Source: Streptomyces mutabilis (GTDB lineage: Bacteria > Actinomycetota > Actinomycetes > Streptomycetales > Streptomycetaceae). Taken from it: DNA of 64,000 nt. The notes under the pieces are model-generated. The model saw only the letters and a program-made list of their open reading frames with translations. It did no database searches and was not told where the DNA came from. Where the stretch lies: the NCBI RefSeq assembly GCF_014649815.1, contig NZ_BMTT01000011.1, positions 124,001 through 188,000 of the forward strand, given 5' to 3'. Shown here one piece after another: positions 26,194-34,365 of the stretch (its first letter is position 1; every line of letters starts with the position of its first letter). A program made the translations under genes and the position numbers.

Positions 26194-29001
26194 TCACCGG
26201 TGGGACGTGAACTCCACGACCTGCTGGTAGGTCGGCCTGTTCTGCCAGCTGATGCCGCCGTGCTCGATGCCGCCGAGGGTGCGGTGGATCACCGAGTCGG
26301 CGCACCACTGGTCGCCGGCCGCGCAGTTGTCGTCGCCGGGATAGACCTGGGCGGCCGTCCGGCCCGCCGCCTCCTTCAGGGTGGCTACCAGGGTGTCCCG
26401 GCAGGCGGCGAGGTCACCGCCGCCGCAGTACTCGCGTGCCAGCGGCCCCTTGACGGGATCGCCGAGCACGGACCGGATGTCCTTGTCGACATAGCTCCAC
26501 CAGCCGTACTGGAAGGCACTGCCGGCGTGGGCGCCGGTCGGGCCGTGGGCGGCGGACGGGGACTCGTCGACGGGCAGGTTGCGGGTGAAGGCGGTGTACA
26601 GGTCGCTGCCGAGGCCGGGTTCGAACTCGGCCTTCACCAGCAGCGGCCACCAGGCGTCCAGGGTGCGGATGGCGTCGGAGTGGGCGTACTCCTTCGACCC
26701 TGCCGACGTCTCCGTGCGCAGGCCGCCCGCCGCCCGCCACGCCTCGAGCCGGTCCACGGCCGTCTTCGCCGCGGGGTCGGTGACCGGCGCCGACTCGATC
26801 ACCCTCAGCAGGTCGGGCACGACGCCCTCGGCCCGCAGGTCGGCGAGGCCCGCCTCGGCCATCGCCTTCACCAGCGCGGCCCGGGTGACACCGCCCTCGG
26901 CGACCAGCTTCTTCACGCGGTCGTCGAGCAGGTTGCCGCGGTGAACGGAGCCGTTGCCCCAGGGGGCGGTGGTGTAGTCCCTGGCCTGCTTGTTGTTCCA
27001 GGAGACGTAGTAGTCCTGGTCCAGTGACTGCGGGTGGGCCGCCGCAGGAGTGTACCGGGCCGTGTTATCGGCCGGGTCCCAGTCGCGCCACTCGTACGCC
27101 GCTCGCGCCCGGACCGGGAAGTCGGCGTCGACGCCGTCCGCCCGTACCGGGTTGTCGCCGCTGTTGTGATACGCGGTGTGCTCGGAGTCGGCGTAGAACC
27201 AGTTGAAGGTGTAGTTGATGTGCTGCACCGCGCTCCGGAAACGCTCCGGGCCGTTCAGGTACTCCGGGTCGTTCAGCATCTGGAAGCCGATGATCGAATC
27301 GGCCTCGTGCAGGAACGACGAGCGCAGGGAGGTGTACGCGACCTTCTTGCCGCCGACCGTGGCGCGGTATTCGACCGGGCCGTACTTCGTGCGCCAGACC
27401 CGCATCGTGTAGGAGCCGGCCTTCGTGCCGTCGGCGACGGTGGGCTTCCAGGCGTTCTTCCGTTCCACCTTCTCCATCGGTGTGCAGGTGCCGCGGTAGA
27501 CGTAGTGGTAGTCGTCCTGGCACAGCTCGACGGCGTAGGTGTCGATGACGTCCTGGCCCGACGTGGTCGCGCTCCACGCGTAGTCCTGGCCGCGGCCGAG
27601 TTCGACGTACATGCTCAGACCCGCGAAGGAGGCGCCGCGGGCGCTGATGCCGGGGCCCTGGATCTCCTGGAGCATGAGGAGCTGGGGCGCGAAGTAGCCG
27701 GTCTGCGGGCCGAAGACGGCGACCGGGTGACCGCTCGCGGTGTGCTCGCCGCTGACCACGAGGGCGTTGGACATGCCGCGCCGGGCCGAGGAGAGAGCCG
27801 CGTCGGCGGCAGTGGCGGAGGCACCGGTCGCGTTCGACGCGGCGGCGCTGCCCGTGCGGTCGTACACCAGTGGTTCCGCCTCGACCGAGCCGGCGTCGGG
27901 CAGGGCACGGCCCTGCGGGTCCTCGGGCCTGGTCAGGTACGGGAAGCTGCCGGTCTGCTGGGTGAGGACCGCCTCGGGGTCGTTGCGCTGGCGGAAGGAC
28001 TCCCAGACCTTCGTGCCCTCGGCGACGCCGTACCTCTCCTGGGCGGCGAGCAGGGAGAGCGCGTTGCCGACCTCGCCTCCGCCGCCCGCGCCGAAGAGGG
28101 AGCCGATGACGGAGGCCAGCGCGATCAGGTCGGTGCGCTTGAAGTGCTCGATGGTGCCGGCGTTGGTGATGGCGTCCTTGTGGCCGGTCAGGACGTACTC
28201 GCCGGGGAAGTAGCGGCCCTTGTCGGAGGCGTCGATGTAGGCGTTGACGCCGGCGACGTAGGCGTCAACGTCGGCCAGGGCCAGCTCGCCGCGCTCGCCG
28301 GCCTCGTCGGCGGCGCTGACGATCTGGGCCTCCAGCTCGGCCTCCGTGTAGGGGGCGCTGCGCCAGAACTGCTGTTCCAGGCCCTGGTTCGCGGGGGCGC
28401 CGCCGGCGAAAGGGGTCAACTGGCCGCGTCCGACGTGCCGGAAGAGGTCCATCAGCCACAGCCGGTCCTGGGCGGCCGCGTAGCCGGCGCCGAACTCGGT
28501 GCCGTAGCGGGTGGTGCCGGTGATGTGCGGCACGCCGGTCTTCTTGTCGCGGACGATGGTGACGTCGTCGCGGCCGGCGGGGCGGACGGTGGAGGCGACC
28601 TGGTCATCGGGGACACCGAAGGAGGCGTCGTTGAAGAAGGTGTTGATCTTGTCATTGGTGAGGCCGGAGTAGCCGGTGGCGAGGTTCGCGTAGGGCCCCA
28701 GCTGGTCGTCGGCGTGGGCGGGTTGGGTGCCGAACGCCTGGTTGAGGAGTATCTGGGCGAGGGTGGCGTTGCCGTTCTGGCCGGGCGGCAGGATGTCGGA
28801 GCACCGGCCGCCGCAGTGGTCGCTCGCCGCCGCCTGGGCGGTGGTTGCGGCGGGGGCCCGCGTGTCTGCGGCCGTCGCCGGGGAAAGCGGTGACAAAAGG
28901 CCGGCGACGAGAACGCATACGGATGCGCTCTTCAGGAACCCGTGGAAGCCGCGGGGAGTTCTCAGTCTGTCGAGGGCGTTGCGTGGGGTGCGCCGTGGCA
29001 T
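26194..29001 (-). CDS. Secreted penicillin acylase family protein
   Basis: A 935-aa N-terminal-nucleophile hydrolase precursor. An N-terminal Arg-rich region and hydrophobic helix (residues ~22-45, ending TAADT) form the signal peptide. The alpha-chain region (~60-330) contains GTEFGAGYAAAQDRLWLMD. A linker follows, and the expected self-processing site is RRGMSNALVVSGEHTASGHP, where Ser411 would be the catalytic N-terminus of the beta-chain. Four or more Cys near the C-terminus (YCGGGDLAAC, DNCAAG) suggest disulfides. Substrates in the family are beta-lactams, acyl-homoserine lactones and lipopeptides, and cannot be told apart here. GGGAGGAGC precedes the ATG. Confidence 0.88.
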   Translation of the reverse strand: MPRRTPRNALDRLRTPRGFHGFLKSASVCVLVAGLLSPLSPATAADTRAPAATTAQAAASDHCGGRCSDILPPGQNGNATLAQILLNQAFGTQPAHADDQLGPYANLATGYSGLTNDKINTFFNDASFGVPDDQVASTVRPAGRDDVTIVRDKKTGVPHITGTTRYGTEFGAGYAAAQDRLWLMDLFRHVGRGQLTPFAGGAPANQGLEQQFWRSAPYTEAELEAQIVSAADEAGERGELALADVDAYVAGVNAYIDASDKGRYFPGEYVLTGHKDAITNAGTIEHFKRTDLIALASVIGSLFGAGGGGEVGNALSLLAAQERYGVAEGTKVWESFRQRNDPEAVLTQQTGSFPYLTRPEDPQGRALPDAGSVEAEPLVYDRTGSAAASNATGASATAADAALSSARRGMSNALVVSGEHTASGHPVAVFGPQTGYFAPQLLMLQEIQGPGISARGASFAGLSMYVELGRGQDYAWSATTSGQDVIDTYAVELCQDDYHYVYRGTCTPMEKVERKNAWKPTVADGTKAGSYTMRVWRTKYGPVEYRATVGGKKVAYTSLRSSFLHEADSIIGFQMLNDPEYLNGPERFRSAVQHINYTFNWFYADSEHTAYHNSGDNPVRADGVDADFPVRARAAYEWRDWDPADNTARYTPAAAHPQSLDQDYYVSWNNKQARDYTTAPWGNGSVHRGNLLDDRVKKLVAEGGVTRAALVKAMAEAGLADLRAEGVVPDLLRVIESAPVTDPAAKTAVDRLEAWRAAGGLRTETSAGSKEYAHSDAIRTLDAWWPLLVKAEFEPGLGSDLYTAFTRNLPVDESPSAAHGPTGAHAGSAFQYGWWSYVDKDIRSVLGDPVKGPLAREYCGGGDLAACRDTLVATLKEAAGRTAAQVYPGDDNCAAGDQWCADSVIHRTLGGIEHGGISWQNRPTYQQVVEFTSHR

Positions 29002-29223
29002 GGCAGCTCCTCCCGACGGGGGTGGGCCGGACGTTACCGCCGGTATCCCCGAGTTGGAAGATGAACATGCGTCACTTTTCGAGGAGCGGGTGGGCCGGCT
29101 TATGAGGGGCATCGAAATTCGGATGGAGCCGAATCGCCTGTCGATACGTCTATTCGGCGACGTCCGCTGGACGACGCCGAAGTGACCGAAGTGCAGGTGC
29201 AGGTGTGACGGAGGTGCAGGGCG

Positions 29224-29826
29224 ATGGCCGGTTTCCGGAGTCTCGCGAGACAGGTCCGCGATCCACGGTGCGACCTGGCGCTGCGGCGCTATTCGCTGCG
29301 CAAGTGCCTTGAACGGTTCGCCCCTTACGGGCACAGGGCGACCTGGGACCACCTGTGTGCCCGGGCCGGCTTCGGCCCCGAGGACCGCTCCCCGGATCCA
29401 GTGCGGCTCGTGGCCGCACTGGAGGAGCTGGAGGCGGCGCGTTCGGTGTGGCTGGCCTACGAGGTCGAGTTCGCCGAGCGGCGCAGGAAGGAGAAGCACG
29501 ACGGTCTGCGCAGGCCGGGCAGTGTGGACGACTGGCACCGGCTGACCTGGGGCGGTTTCGGGGTCGCTTGGTGCGACGATCCCCGGGTGTACCCGGACGG
29601 GCCGCTGGCCGAGGTGCTGCGCCGCCTGATCTCCGCGCTGGAGCGTGAGCCGGGGTCGGTGTGCCCGGTCTGCAAGGGGGAGCGCCTCGTCTGGAAGTAC
29701 GGCCTCGACCACGAGCCCTCGGCGGGCCCCGTCTGCACGGACTGCGGAATCCTCGTTCCGCGGCCCGTCCTCACCCCCGACGCGCTGGCGGACGCCCGGC
29801 GGGGACAGTTGCTGATGTCGGCGTAG
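29224..29826 (+). CDS. Zinc-ribbon-like protein of unknown function
   Basis: A 200-aa soluble basic protein. The N-terminal ~140 residues are helical and Arg-rich (CDLALRRYSLRKCLERF), with a conserved-looking GGFGVAWCDDPRVYP. The C-terminus has CPVC (147-150) and CTDC (171-174), a four-Cys zinc ribbon. GGAGGTG upstream of the ATG supports the start. I do not recognise the family; nucleic-acid binding is possible but not shown. It is divergent from the penicillin-acylase gene across 222 bases, in which I see only promoter-like A/T-richer DNA. Confidence 0.65.
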   Translation: MAGFRSLARQVRDPRCDLALRRYSLRKCLERFAPYGHRATWDHLCARAGFGPEDRSPDPVRLVAALEELEAARSVWLAYEVEFAERRRKEKHDGLRRPGSVDDWHRLTWGGFGVAWCDDPRVYPDGPLAEVLRRLISALEREPGSVCPVCKGERLVWKYGLDHEPSAGPVCTDCGILVPRPVLTPDALADARRGQLLMSA

Positions 29827-29904
29827 CCGGCCCGGGGGTGTGCAGGGGATGCCGCACCCCCGACGGCCCGAACGGGGTCGCGGCCGACGAGTGTTGTCAG
29901 TGGT

Positions 29905-29934
29905 GACCGGCACCGTGGGGGAATGGTGCCGGTC
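29905..29934. promoter_or_regulatory. Inverted repeat around the start of the BKACE remnant
   Basis: GACCGGCACC (29905-29914) pairs with GGTGCCGGTC (29925-29934). The loop carries the GGGGGA ribosome site and the ATG at 29923 is at its edge, so the RNA hairpin could limit translation, or the DNA could be an operator. Confidence 0.45.
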
Positions 29935-30116
29935 TGTGTGAACGGAGCCCGCGGGAGCGCGGACGGTGCCACCGTGCCGCTCTCACCGCAGGCCATCGCG
30001 GACTCGGCGGCCGAAGCGGTGGCCGCCGGGCCGCGTCCAACGCCGAGTTGGTCGCCGCCGGGTCGGCGGAATGGGCGTCGGCGCGGCGGTACGGGTGCGG
30101 CGGCGCGCGGCAGTGA
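29923..30116 (+). pseudogene. Collapsed 3-keto-5-aminohexanoate cleavage (BKACE)-like gene
   Basis: ATG 29923 opens a typical BKACE N-terminus (VPVCVNGARGSADG, then SPQAIADSAAEAVAAG, ~33 codons). Near 30032 it breaks off, and a different frame continues with a short Ala/Glu-rich tail (ASNAELVAAGSAEW) to a stop at 30114-30116. A full family member has ~280-300 residues, so most of the gene is missing. The N-terminal match is convincing by eye; the identity of the tail as the same gene's C-terminus is less sure. The rest of 29827-30198 shows no other gene. Confidence 0.55.
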
Positions 30117-30198
30117 CGGGCAGGGTAGGTCGGCCGAGCGTCGAGGCGTGCTCGTCGTCAGGCCGGCCGGTCGCTCTCGCCCGCTCCCGGCCCGCGCG

Positions 30199-30717
30199 TC
30201 AGTTGCAGCACTCCGCCTCCCGTTCGCGGGCGCGGCTCGCGGGCGCGGGGGCCGGGTTGTCGCGGCGTTCCACCAGCAGGCGGGAGCCGGTGAGGCGTTC
30301 ACCGAAGGCGTCGTCGGGGTTGGACAGGACGCAGGTCTCCAGGGACAGGCAGCCGCAGCCGATGCAGTCGGTGAGGTGGTCGCGCAGCCGGTTCAGCTGC
30401 TTGATGCGCTCGTCCAGTTCCGAGCGCCAGGACTCGGAGAGGCGGGCCCAGTCCTCCTCGGTGGGCGTGCGCTCCTCCGGCAGCTCGGCGAGCGCCTCGC
30501 GGATCGTGGCGAGCGGGATGCCGACGCGCTGTGCCGCGCGCACGAAGGCGACCCGGCGCAGCGCGTCACGGCTGAAGCGGCGCTGGTTGCCCGAGGTGCG
30601 GCGGCTGCTGATCAGGCCCTTGGACTCGTAGAAGTGCAGGGCGGAGACGGCGGCGCCGCTGCGCGCGGCGAGCTGGCCGACCGTGAGCTCGTGAATCTTC
30701 TCGGGAATCTGAGGCAC
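30199..30717 (-). CDS. soxR: Redox-sensing transcriptional activator SoxR
   Basis: A 172-aa MerR-family regulator: HTH at residues ~10-30 ([20 protein letters not shown]), dimerisation helix ~75-115, and the [2Fe-2S] cluster motif [12 protein letters not shown] (Cys 118, 121, 123, 129). In streptomycetes SoxR responds to redox-cycling compounds such as its own pigments and activates quinone reductases, monooxygenases and exporters rather than soxS. A C-terminal extension of ~40 residues rich in Arg/Ala ([11 protein letters not shown]) ends in Cys-Cys-Asn. I saw no soxS, and no SoxR box of the CCTCAAG-N4-CTTGAGG type near it. Confidence 0.95.
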   Translation of the reverse strand: MPQIPEKIHELTVGQLAARSGAAVSALHFYESKGLISSRRTSGNQRRFSRDALRRVAFVRAAQRVGIPLATIREALAELPEERTPTEEDWARLSESWRSELDERIKQLNRLRDHLTDCIGCGCLSLETCVLSNPDDAFGERLTGSRLLVERRDNPAPAPASRAREREAECCN

Positions 30718-30792
30718 TCCCCGAACCCTACCGACCCCGTCACCCGCGTGGGCGCCACCGGTCCGTTGACAGCGGCCCCGCCGGCGACCATG

Positions 30793-30808
30793 CTAAGCAG
30801 TCGCTTAG
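30793..30808. promoter_or_regulatory. Candidate TetR operator upstream of maoC-like gene
   Basis: CTAAGC-AGTC-GCTTAG, with perfect 6-base arms, 41 bases before the MaoC-like start. A near copy lies at 31994-32009 upstream of the convergent TetR gene. Confidence 0.65.
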
Positions 30809-30848
30809 GTAGACGTTCGCAGTCGTGCGAGAGCAGAGAGGCCGGGAC

Positions 30849-31310
30849 ATGGCAGAGCCGAGGATCTTCACATCCGCCGACGAGGTGAAGGCGGCGGTCG
30901 GCGAGCAACTGGGGTACACCGACTGGCTGGACGTCGACCAGAAGCGGATCGACCTGTTCGCCGAGGCGACCGGCGACCACCAGTGGATCCACGTGGACCC
31001 GGAGAAGGCCGCCGCCGGGCCGTTCGGCACCACCATCGCGCACGGTTACCTGACCCTGTCGCTGCTCCCGCTCTTCGGGCCGCAGCTGATCAAGGTGGAG
31101 GGCGTGAAGATGGGCGTCAACTACGGCACCAACAAGGTCCGTTTCCCCTCCCCCGTCCCCGTCGGCTCGCGCCTGCGCGCCACGGCGACGATCACCGGCG
31201 TCGAGGACGTCAAGGGCGGCATCCAGGTGGCCGTCGCCTTCACCGTGGAGCGCGAGGGCGGCGACAAGCCGGTCTGCGTCGCCGAGTCGGTCTCCCGCTA
31301 CTACCTCTGA
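30849..31310 (+). CDS. MaoC-like hotdog dehydratase
   Basis: A 153-aa (R)-specific enoyl-CoA hydratase-like protein with a single hotdog fold. The hydratase motif is complete: FAEATGDHQWIHVDPEKA (residues ~36-53, with Asp and His of the active site), then FGTTIAHGYLTLSLLP. The ATG at 30849 has AGAGAGG upstream. Expected reaction: reversible hydration of enoyl-CoA in fatty-acid or polyketide precursor metabolism. Its 3' end overlaps the convergent TetR gene by 10 bases, and matching palindromes upstream of both genes argue for control by that TetR protein. Confidence 0.9.
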   Translation: MAEPRIFTSADEVKAAVGEQLGYTDWLDVDQKRIDLFAEATGDHQWIHVDPEKAAAGPFGTTIAHGYLTLSLLPLFGPQLIKVEGVKMGVNYGTNKVRFPSPVPVGSRLRATATITGVEDVKGGIQVAVAFTVEREGGDKPVCVAESVSRYYL

Positions 31311-31945
31311 GCGGAGCCGGCCGGTTCGGCTCCCACCATCCGCAGCACGAGGTCGGCGTAGAGCGCGCCGACCTCGTCGGGCGTGCGGGGGCCGTTCACG
31401 TTGAACCAGCGGGCGACGTCGATGCAGAGCGACAGCACCGCCAGGGTGGTGCCCTTGACGTCCGGCACGTCGAACTCGCCCGTCGCCACACCGTCCTCGA
31501 TGATGCCGCGCACGGCGGCATCGCACTGCCGGCGAAGCGTGAGGATCTCGTCGCGGGCTTCGGGGCCGAGCGCGTCCAGCTCGTACTGGACCACCCGCGC
31601 GGTCGTGCGCCGCCCGGCGTGCCAGCGCACGAAGGAGCTCACGGCGTCGGCGAGCCGCTCGGTGGCGCCGCCCTCGCCCTGGGCCGCGGTGCGCAGGATG
31701 CCGACCGCCCGGTCGTGGCCGATGCGGCTGATGCGATGCAGCAGCTCTTCCTTGGTCTTGTAGTGGATGTAGAGCGCGGCCGGGCTCATACCGGCCCGCC
31801 CGGCGATGTCGCGGGTCGTGGTCGCGTGGTAACCGCGCTCCGCGAAGGCCTCCACGGCGGCGACCAGGAGCCGCCGGGCCGCGTCCGGGGTGACCTCTTC
31901 CCACGGCTCGATGTCGCCGCCCGTCGTCTCGGCCGCCGTACTCAT
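31301..31945 (-). CDS. TetR family regulator
   Basis: A 214-aa repressor. HTH residues ~22-65, with TTRDIAGRAGMSPAALYIHY as the HTH core; the C-terminal helical domain includes LCIDVARWFN and the closing LRMVGAE. It is convergent with, and overlaps, the maoC-like gene. Palindromes CTAAGC-AGTC-GCTTAG (30793) and ATGAGC-GGTC-GCTTAG (31994) place it as the probable autorepressor and regulator of maoC. The ligand is likely an acyl-CoA, by analogy with similar pairs; this is inference. Confidence 0.87.
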   Translation of the reverse strand: MSTAAETTGGDIEPWEEVTPDAARRLLVAAVEAFAERGYHATTTRDIAGRAGMSPAALYIHYKTKEELLHRISRIGHDRAVGILRTAAQGEGGATERLADAVSSFVRWHAGRRTTARVVQYELDALGPEARDEILTLRRQCDAAVRGIIEDGVATGEFDVPDVKGTTLAVLSLCIDVARWFNVNGPRTPDEVGALYADLVLRMVGAEPAGSAQR

Positions 31946-31993
31946 CGCTCGTTCGCCCCTCTCGGTGACAGGAGCACCACCATACCGTCGAGT

Positions 31994-32009
31994 ATGAGCG
32001 GTCGCTTAG
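31994..32009. promoter_or_regulatory. Candidate TetR operator, autoregulatory copy
   Basis: ATGAGC-GGTC-GCTTAG, 48 bases upstream of the tetR start; 13 of 16 bases match the copy at 30793-30808. Confidence 0.55.
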
Positions 32010-32029
32010 CGCGGCGCCCGGCGGGCACG

Positions 32030-32320
32030 TCAGCCCAGCTTTTCGAAGGGGTCGTGCTCGGCGAGGAGCTTGTCCAGCCGGGCCTGGTCGACACGGCTGA
32101 TGATCTGGCCGGCCTCCTGTCGGTCGCGGATGATTTTGGCCAGCGTGAAGGCCGAGGTGACCAGGTAGAGGACGGCGACGGCGAGGAAGGCACGCACCCA
32201 GGCGTCGGCTTGGAGGTTGTAGATGCCGACGGCGGTGGCGATCATCGCCACCGCGAACGAGGCCACGGCCTGCCCGTAGAAGGCCGTCGTGCTCTGCTGC
32301 TTGACCGGTGTGTCACTCAT
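32030..32320 (-). CDS. YiaA/YiaB family two-helix membrane protein
   Basis: A 96-aa inner-membrane protein with two hydrophobic helices (residues ~15-35 and ~42-62), matching the YiaAB repeat (TTAFYGQAVASFAVAMIATAV). The C-terminal ~35 residues are charged and cytoplasmic (IIRDRQEAGQIISRVDQARL). The ATG at 32320 is chosen since the family begins there. Family function is unknown. It is a single gene between tetR and the acyl-CoA dehydrogenase. Confidence 0.85.
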   Translation of the reverse strand: MSDTPVKQQSTTAFYGQAVASFAVAMIATAVGIYNLQADAWVRAFLAVAVLYLVTSAFTLAKIIRDRQEAGQIISRVDQARLDKLLAEHDPFEKLG

Positions 32321-32402
32321 GGGGACAAGGGTCGGCCGACGTGGCACGGGCCACATCCGCCGGCGTACTCAGTTCTGGTACTCAGGAGCCGCCGCACATG
32401 CC

Positions 32403-33554
32403 TCAGAAGGCCGAGACCCCGGTCAGCGCACGCCCGATGACCAGCTTCTGGATCTGACTGGTGCCCTCGTAGAGGGTCATCACGCGGGCGTCGCGCAGCA
32501 GCTTGCCGGCCGGGTACTCGTCGATGTAGCCGTAGCCGCCGAAGACCTGGAGGGCGTTGTTCGCGGCGCGCACCGCGGCCTCCGAGGCGAAGAGCTTGGC
32601 CTTGGAGGACTCGACGGTGAAGGGCTGCCCCCGGTCGATCAGGTCGGCGACCCGCCAGGTCAGCAGCCGGGCCGCGTCCACGTCGAGGGCGATGTCGCTG
32701 ATCAGCTCCTGCACCAGCTGGTGGTGGGCGATGGTCTTCCCGAACTGCTCGCGCTCCCCCGCGTACCGCACGGCCGCGTCCAGCGCGGCCTGGGCTATGC
32801 CGACGCAGCCCGCCGCGACCGACATCCGGCCCTTGGCGAGGGCCGACATGGCGACCGAGAAGCCCTTGCCCTCGGAGCCGAGCATCGCGGAGGCGGGGAC
32901 CCGGACGTCCTCCAGGACCAGTTCGGCGGTGGCCTGGCCGCGCAGCCCGAGCTTGCCGTGGACCGTGCGGCGGGTCAGGCCGGGAGTGCCGGTGGGGACC
33001 AGGAAGGCGGAGACGCCCTTGTGGCCGGGGGCGTCCGTGGAGCGGGCGAAGAGCAGCACCACGTCGGCCCAGGTGCCGTTGGTGATGAACATCTTCGTGC
33101 CGTCGATGACGTAATGGTCGCCGTCGCGCACCGCGCGGGTGGACAGGTTCCCGGCGTCCGACCCCGTACCGGGCTCGGTCAGCCCGAAGCAGCCGACGTA
33201 CTCGCCGGAGGTGAGGCCGGGCAGCCAGCGCCGCTTCTGCTCCTCGTCGCCCCAGGCGGCGATGGTCTTGGCGACCAGGCCGAGGGAGACGGAGACGATG
33301 CCGCGCACGGAGCTGTCGCCCCGGCCCAGCTCCTCCGTTACCAGGCAGTAGGCGAGGTGGTCGCCGCCGGAGCCGCCGTACTCCTCGTCGATCGTCAGCC
33401 CCAGGAAGCCGACCTCGCCGAGCTTCTTCACGATGGCCCGGTCGACTTCCTCCGCACGGTCCCAGGCGACGACGTTCGGGGCGATCTCGCGCTCCACGAA
33501 GTCCCGGGCGAGCTGCCGTACGGCGGTCTGCTCCTCGCTGAGCTCCAGGTTCAT
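32403..33554 (-). CDS. Acyl-CoA dehydrogenase
   Basis: FAD-dependent short/medium-chain acyl-CoA dehydrogenase, 383 aa, of the classic four-helix/beta/four-helix design. Family signatures: GCFGLTEPGTGSDAGNLST (residues ~118-136) and, near the C-terminus, NALQVFGGYGYIDEYPAGK, with the catalytic Glu region LYEGTSQIQKLVIGR. It converts acyl-CoA to trans-2-enoyl-CoA, passing electrons to ETF. It is divergent from a TetR gene; the palindrome at 33632-33650 lies 78 bases upstream of its start. Confidence 0.94.
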   Translation of the reverse strand: MNLELSEEQTAVRQLARDFVEREIAPNVVAWDRAEEVDRAIVKKLGEVGFLGLTIDEEYGGSGGDHLAYCLVTEELGRGDSSVRGIVSVSLGLVAKTIAAWGDEEQKRRWLPGLTSGEYVGCFGLTEPGTGSDAGNLSTRAVRDGDHYVIDGTKMFITNGTWADVVLLFARSTDAPGHKGVSAFLVPTGTPGLTRRTVHGKLGLRGQATAELVLEDVRVPASAMLGSEGKGFSVAMSALAKGRMSVAAGCVGIAQAALDAAVRYAGEREQFGKTIAHHQLVQELISDIALDVDAARLLTWRVADLIDRGQPFTVESSKAKLFASEAAVRAANNALQVFGGYGYIDEYPAGKLLRDARVMTLYEGTSQIQKLVIGRALTGVSAF

Positions 33555-33631
33555 GCCGAGTCACCCCACAGGAAAGGAATCTTGAATGCCGACACTTCAA
33601 GGGACTTCAGAATCTTGAAAGCCGTACATTT

Positions 33632-33650
33632 AAATTAGCACTGCTAGTTT
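33632..33650. promoter_or_regulatory. Candidate TetR operator, AAACTAGC type, copy 1
   Basis: AAATTAGCA-C-TGCTAGTTT: two 9-base arms with one mismatch around a central C, in the divergent region between the acyl-CoA dehydrogenase and tetR, 27 bases before the tetR start. The same architecture recurs at 38628-38646. Confidence 0.68.
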
Positions 33651-33676
33651 CTGCGCGCAGCCCTACTATGTGCGCC

Positions 33677-34318
33677 ATGGCCCGACCGCGCAAGCCCCTG
33701 CTCAGCACCGACCGGATCGTCGAGACGGCCCGCGCGCTGGTGGACGCGGAGGGCCTCGCGGCCGTCTCCACCCGCCGGCTCGCGGCGGAGCTGGGGGTCA
33801 GCGGCCCCTCGCTCTACAACCACTTCCGCACCAAGGACGAGATCCTGGAGGCGGTCGCCGACTCGGTGAGCGCGCAGGTCGACCTGTCGATGTTCGAGGA
33901 CGGCCGGGACTGGCGGACCGCGCTGCACGACTGGGCGGTCTCCTACCGGGCGGCCCTGCGCGACCACCCGAACATCGTCCCGGTACTGGCCCACGGCCCC
34001 GGCCGCCGGCCGGCCGCGCTGCACCTTGCCGACGCCGTCTACGGCGCGATGGTCGAGGCGGGCTGGCCGCCGGCCCAGGCCACCTCCATCGGCGCCCTGA
34101 TGCGGTACTTCGTCATGGGCTCGGCCCTCGGCTCCTTCGCCCGCGGCTTCCCCGACGACGCGAGCGCGTACGACCCCGCCGACTACCCGCACCTCGGCAA
34201 GGCGCACCTGCTTGCCGAGCAGCAGGAGAAGATCGACGAGCGGGCGTTCGAGACCGGGCTGACAGCGCTGCTGGACGGGCTGGCGCAGCAGTACGCGCAG
34301 GTGGCGCGGGGCGCGTGA
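33677..34318 (+). CDS. TetR family regulator
   Basis: A 213-aa regulator. HTH residues ~22-60 (STRRLAAELGVSGPSLYNHF); the large C-terminal ligand domain has a TetR_C_11-like look (RDWRTALHDWAVSYRAALRDHP). ATG at 33677 (MARPRKP) or 33668 are both possible. The divergent acyl-CoA dehydrogenase and the palindrome between them suggest direct control. A second copy of the palindrome 5 kb away in front of the aldehyde dehydrogenase suggests it also controls that unit. Confidence 0.86.
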   Translation: MARPRKPLLSTDRIVETARALVDAEGLAAVSTRRLAAELGVSGPSLYNHFRTKDEILEAVADSVSAQVDLSMFEDGRDWRTALHDWAVSYRAALRDHPNIVPVLAHGPGRRPAALHLADAVYGAMVEAGWPPAQATSIGALMRYFVMGSALGSFARGFPDDASAYDPADYPHLGKAHLLAEQQEKIDERAFETGLTALLDGLAQQYAQVARGA

Positions 34319-34365
34319 GGACACTTCGGCGCCGGCCGAACCGTGCGTACCGCATCCTGGGAGGC

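Noticed and set aside
28727-29185. Plus-strand frame upstream of the zinc-ribbon gene ending FGDVRWTTPK
   Set aside because: Mostly antisense to the acylase signal-peptide region; codon use is not Streptomyces-like in the intergenic part.
26194-29913. 1239-codon version of the penicillin-acylase gene
   Set aside because: The extra N-terminus runs through the promoter and the divergent zinc-ribbon gene; the true start at 29001 has a good ribosome site and signal peptide.
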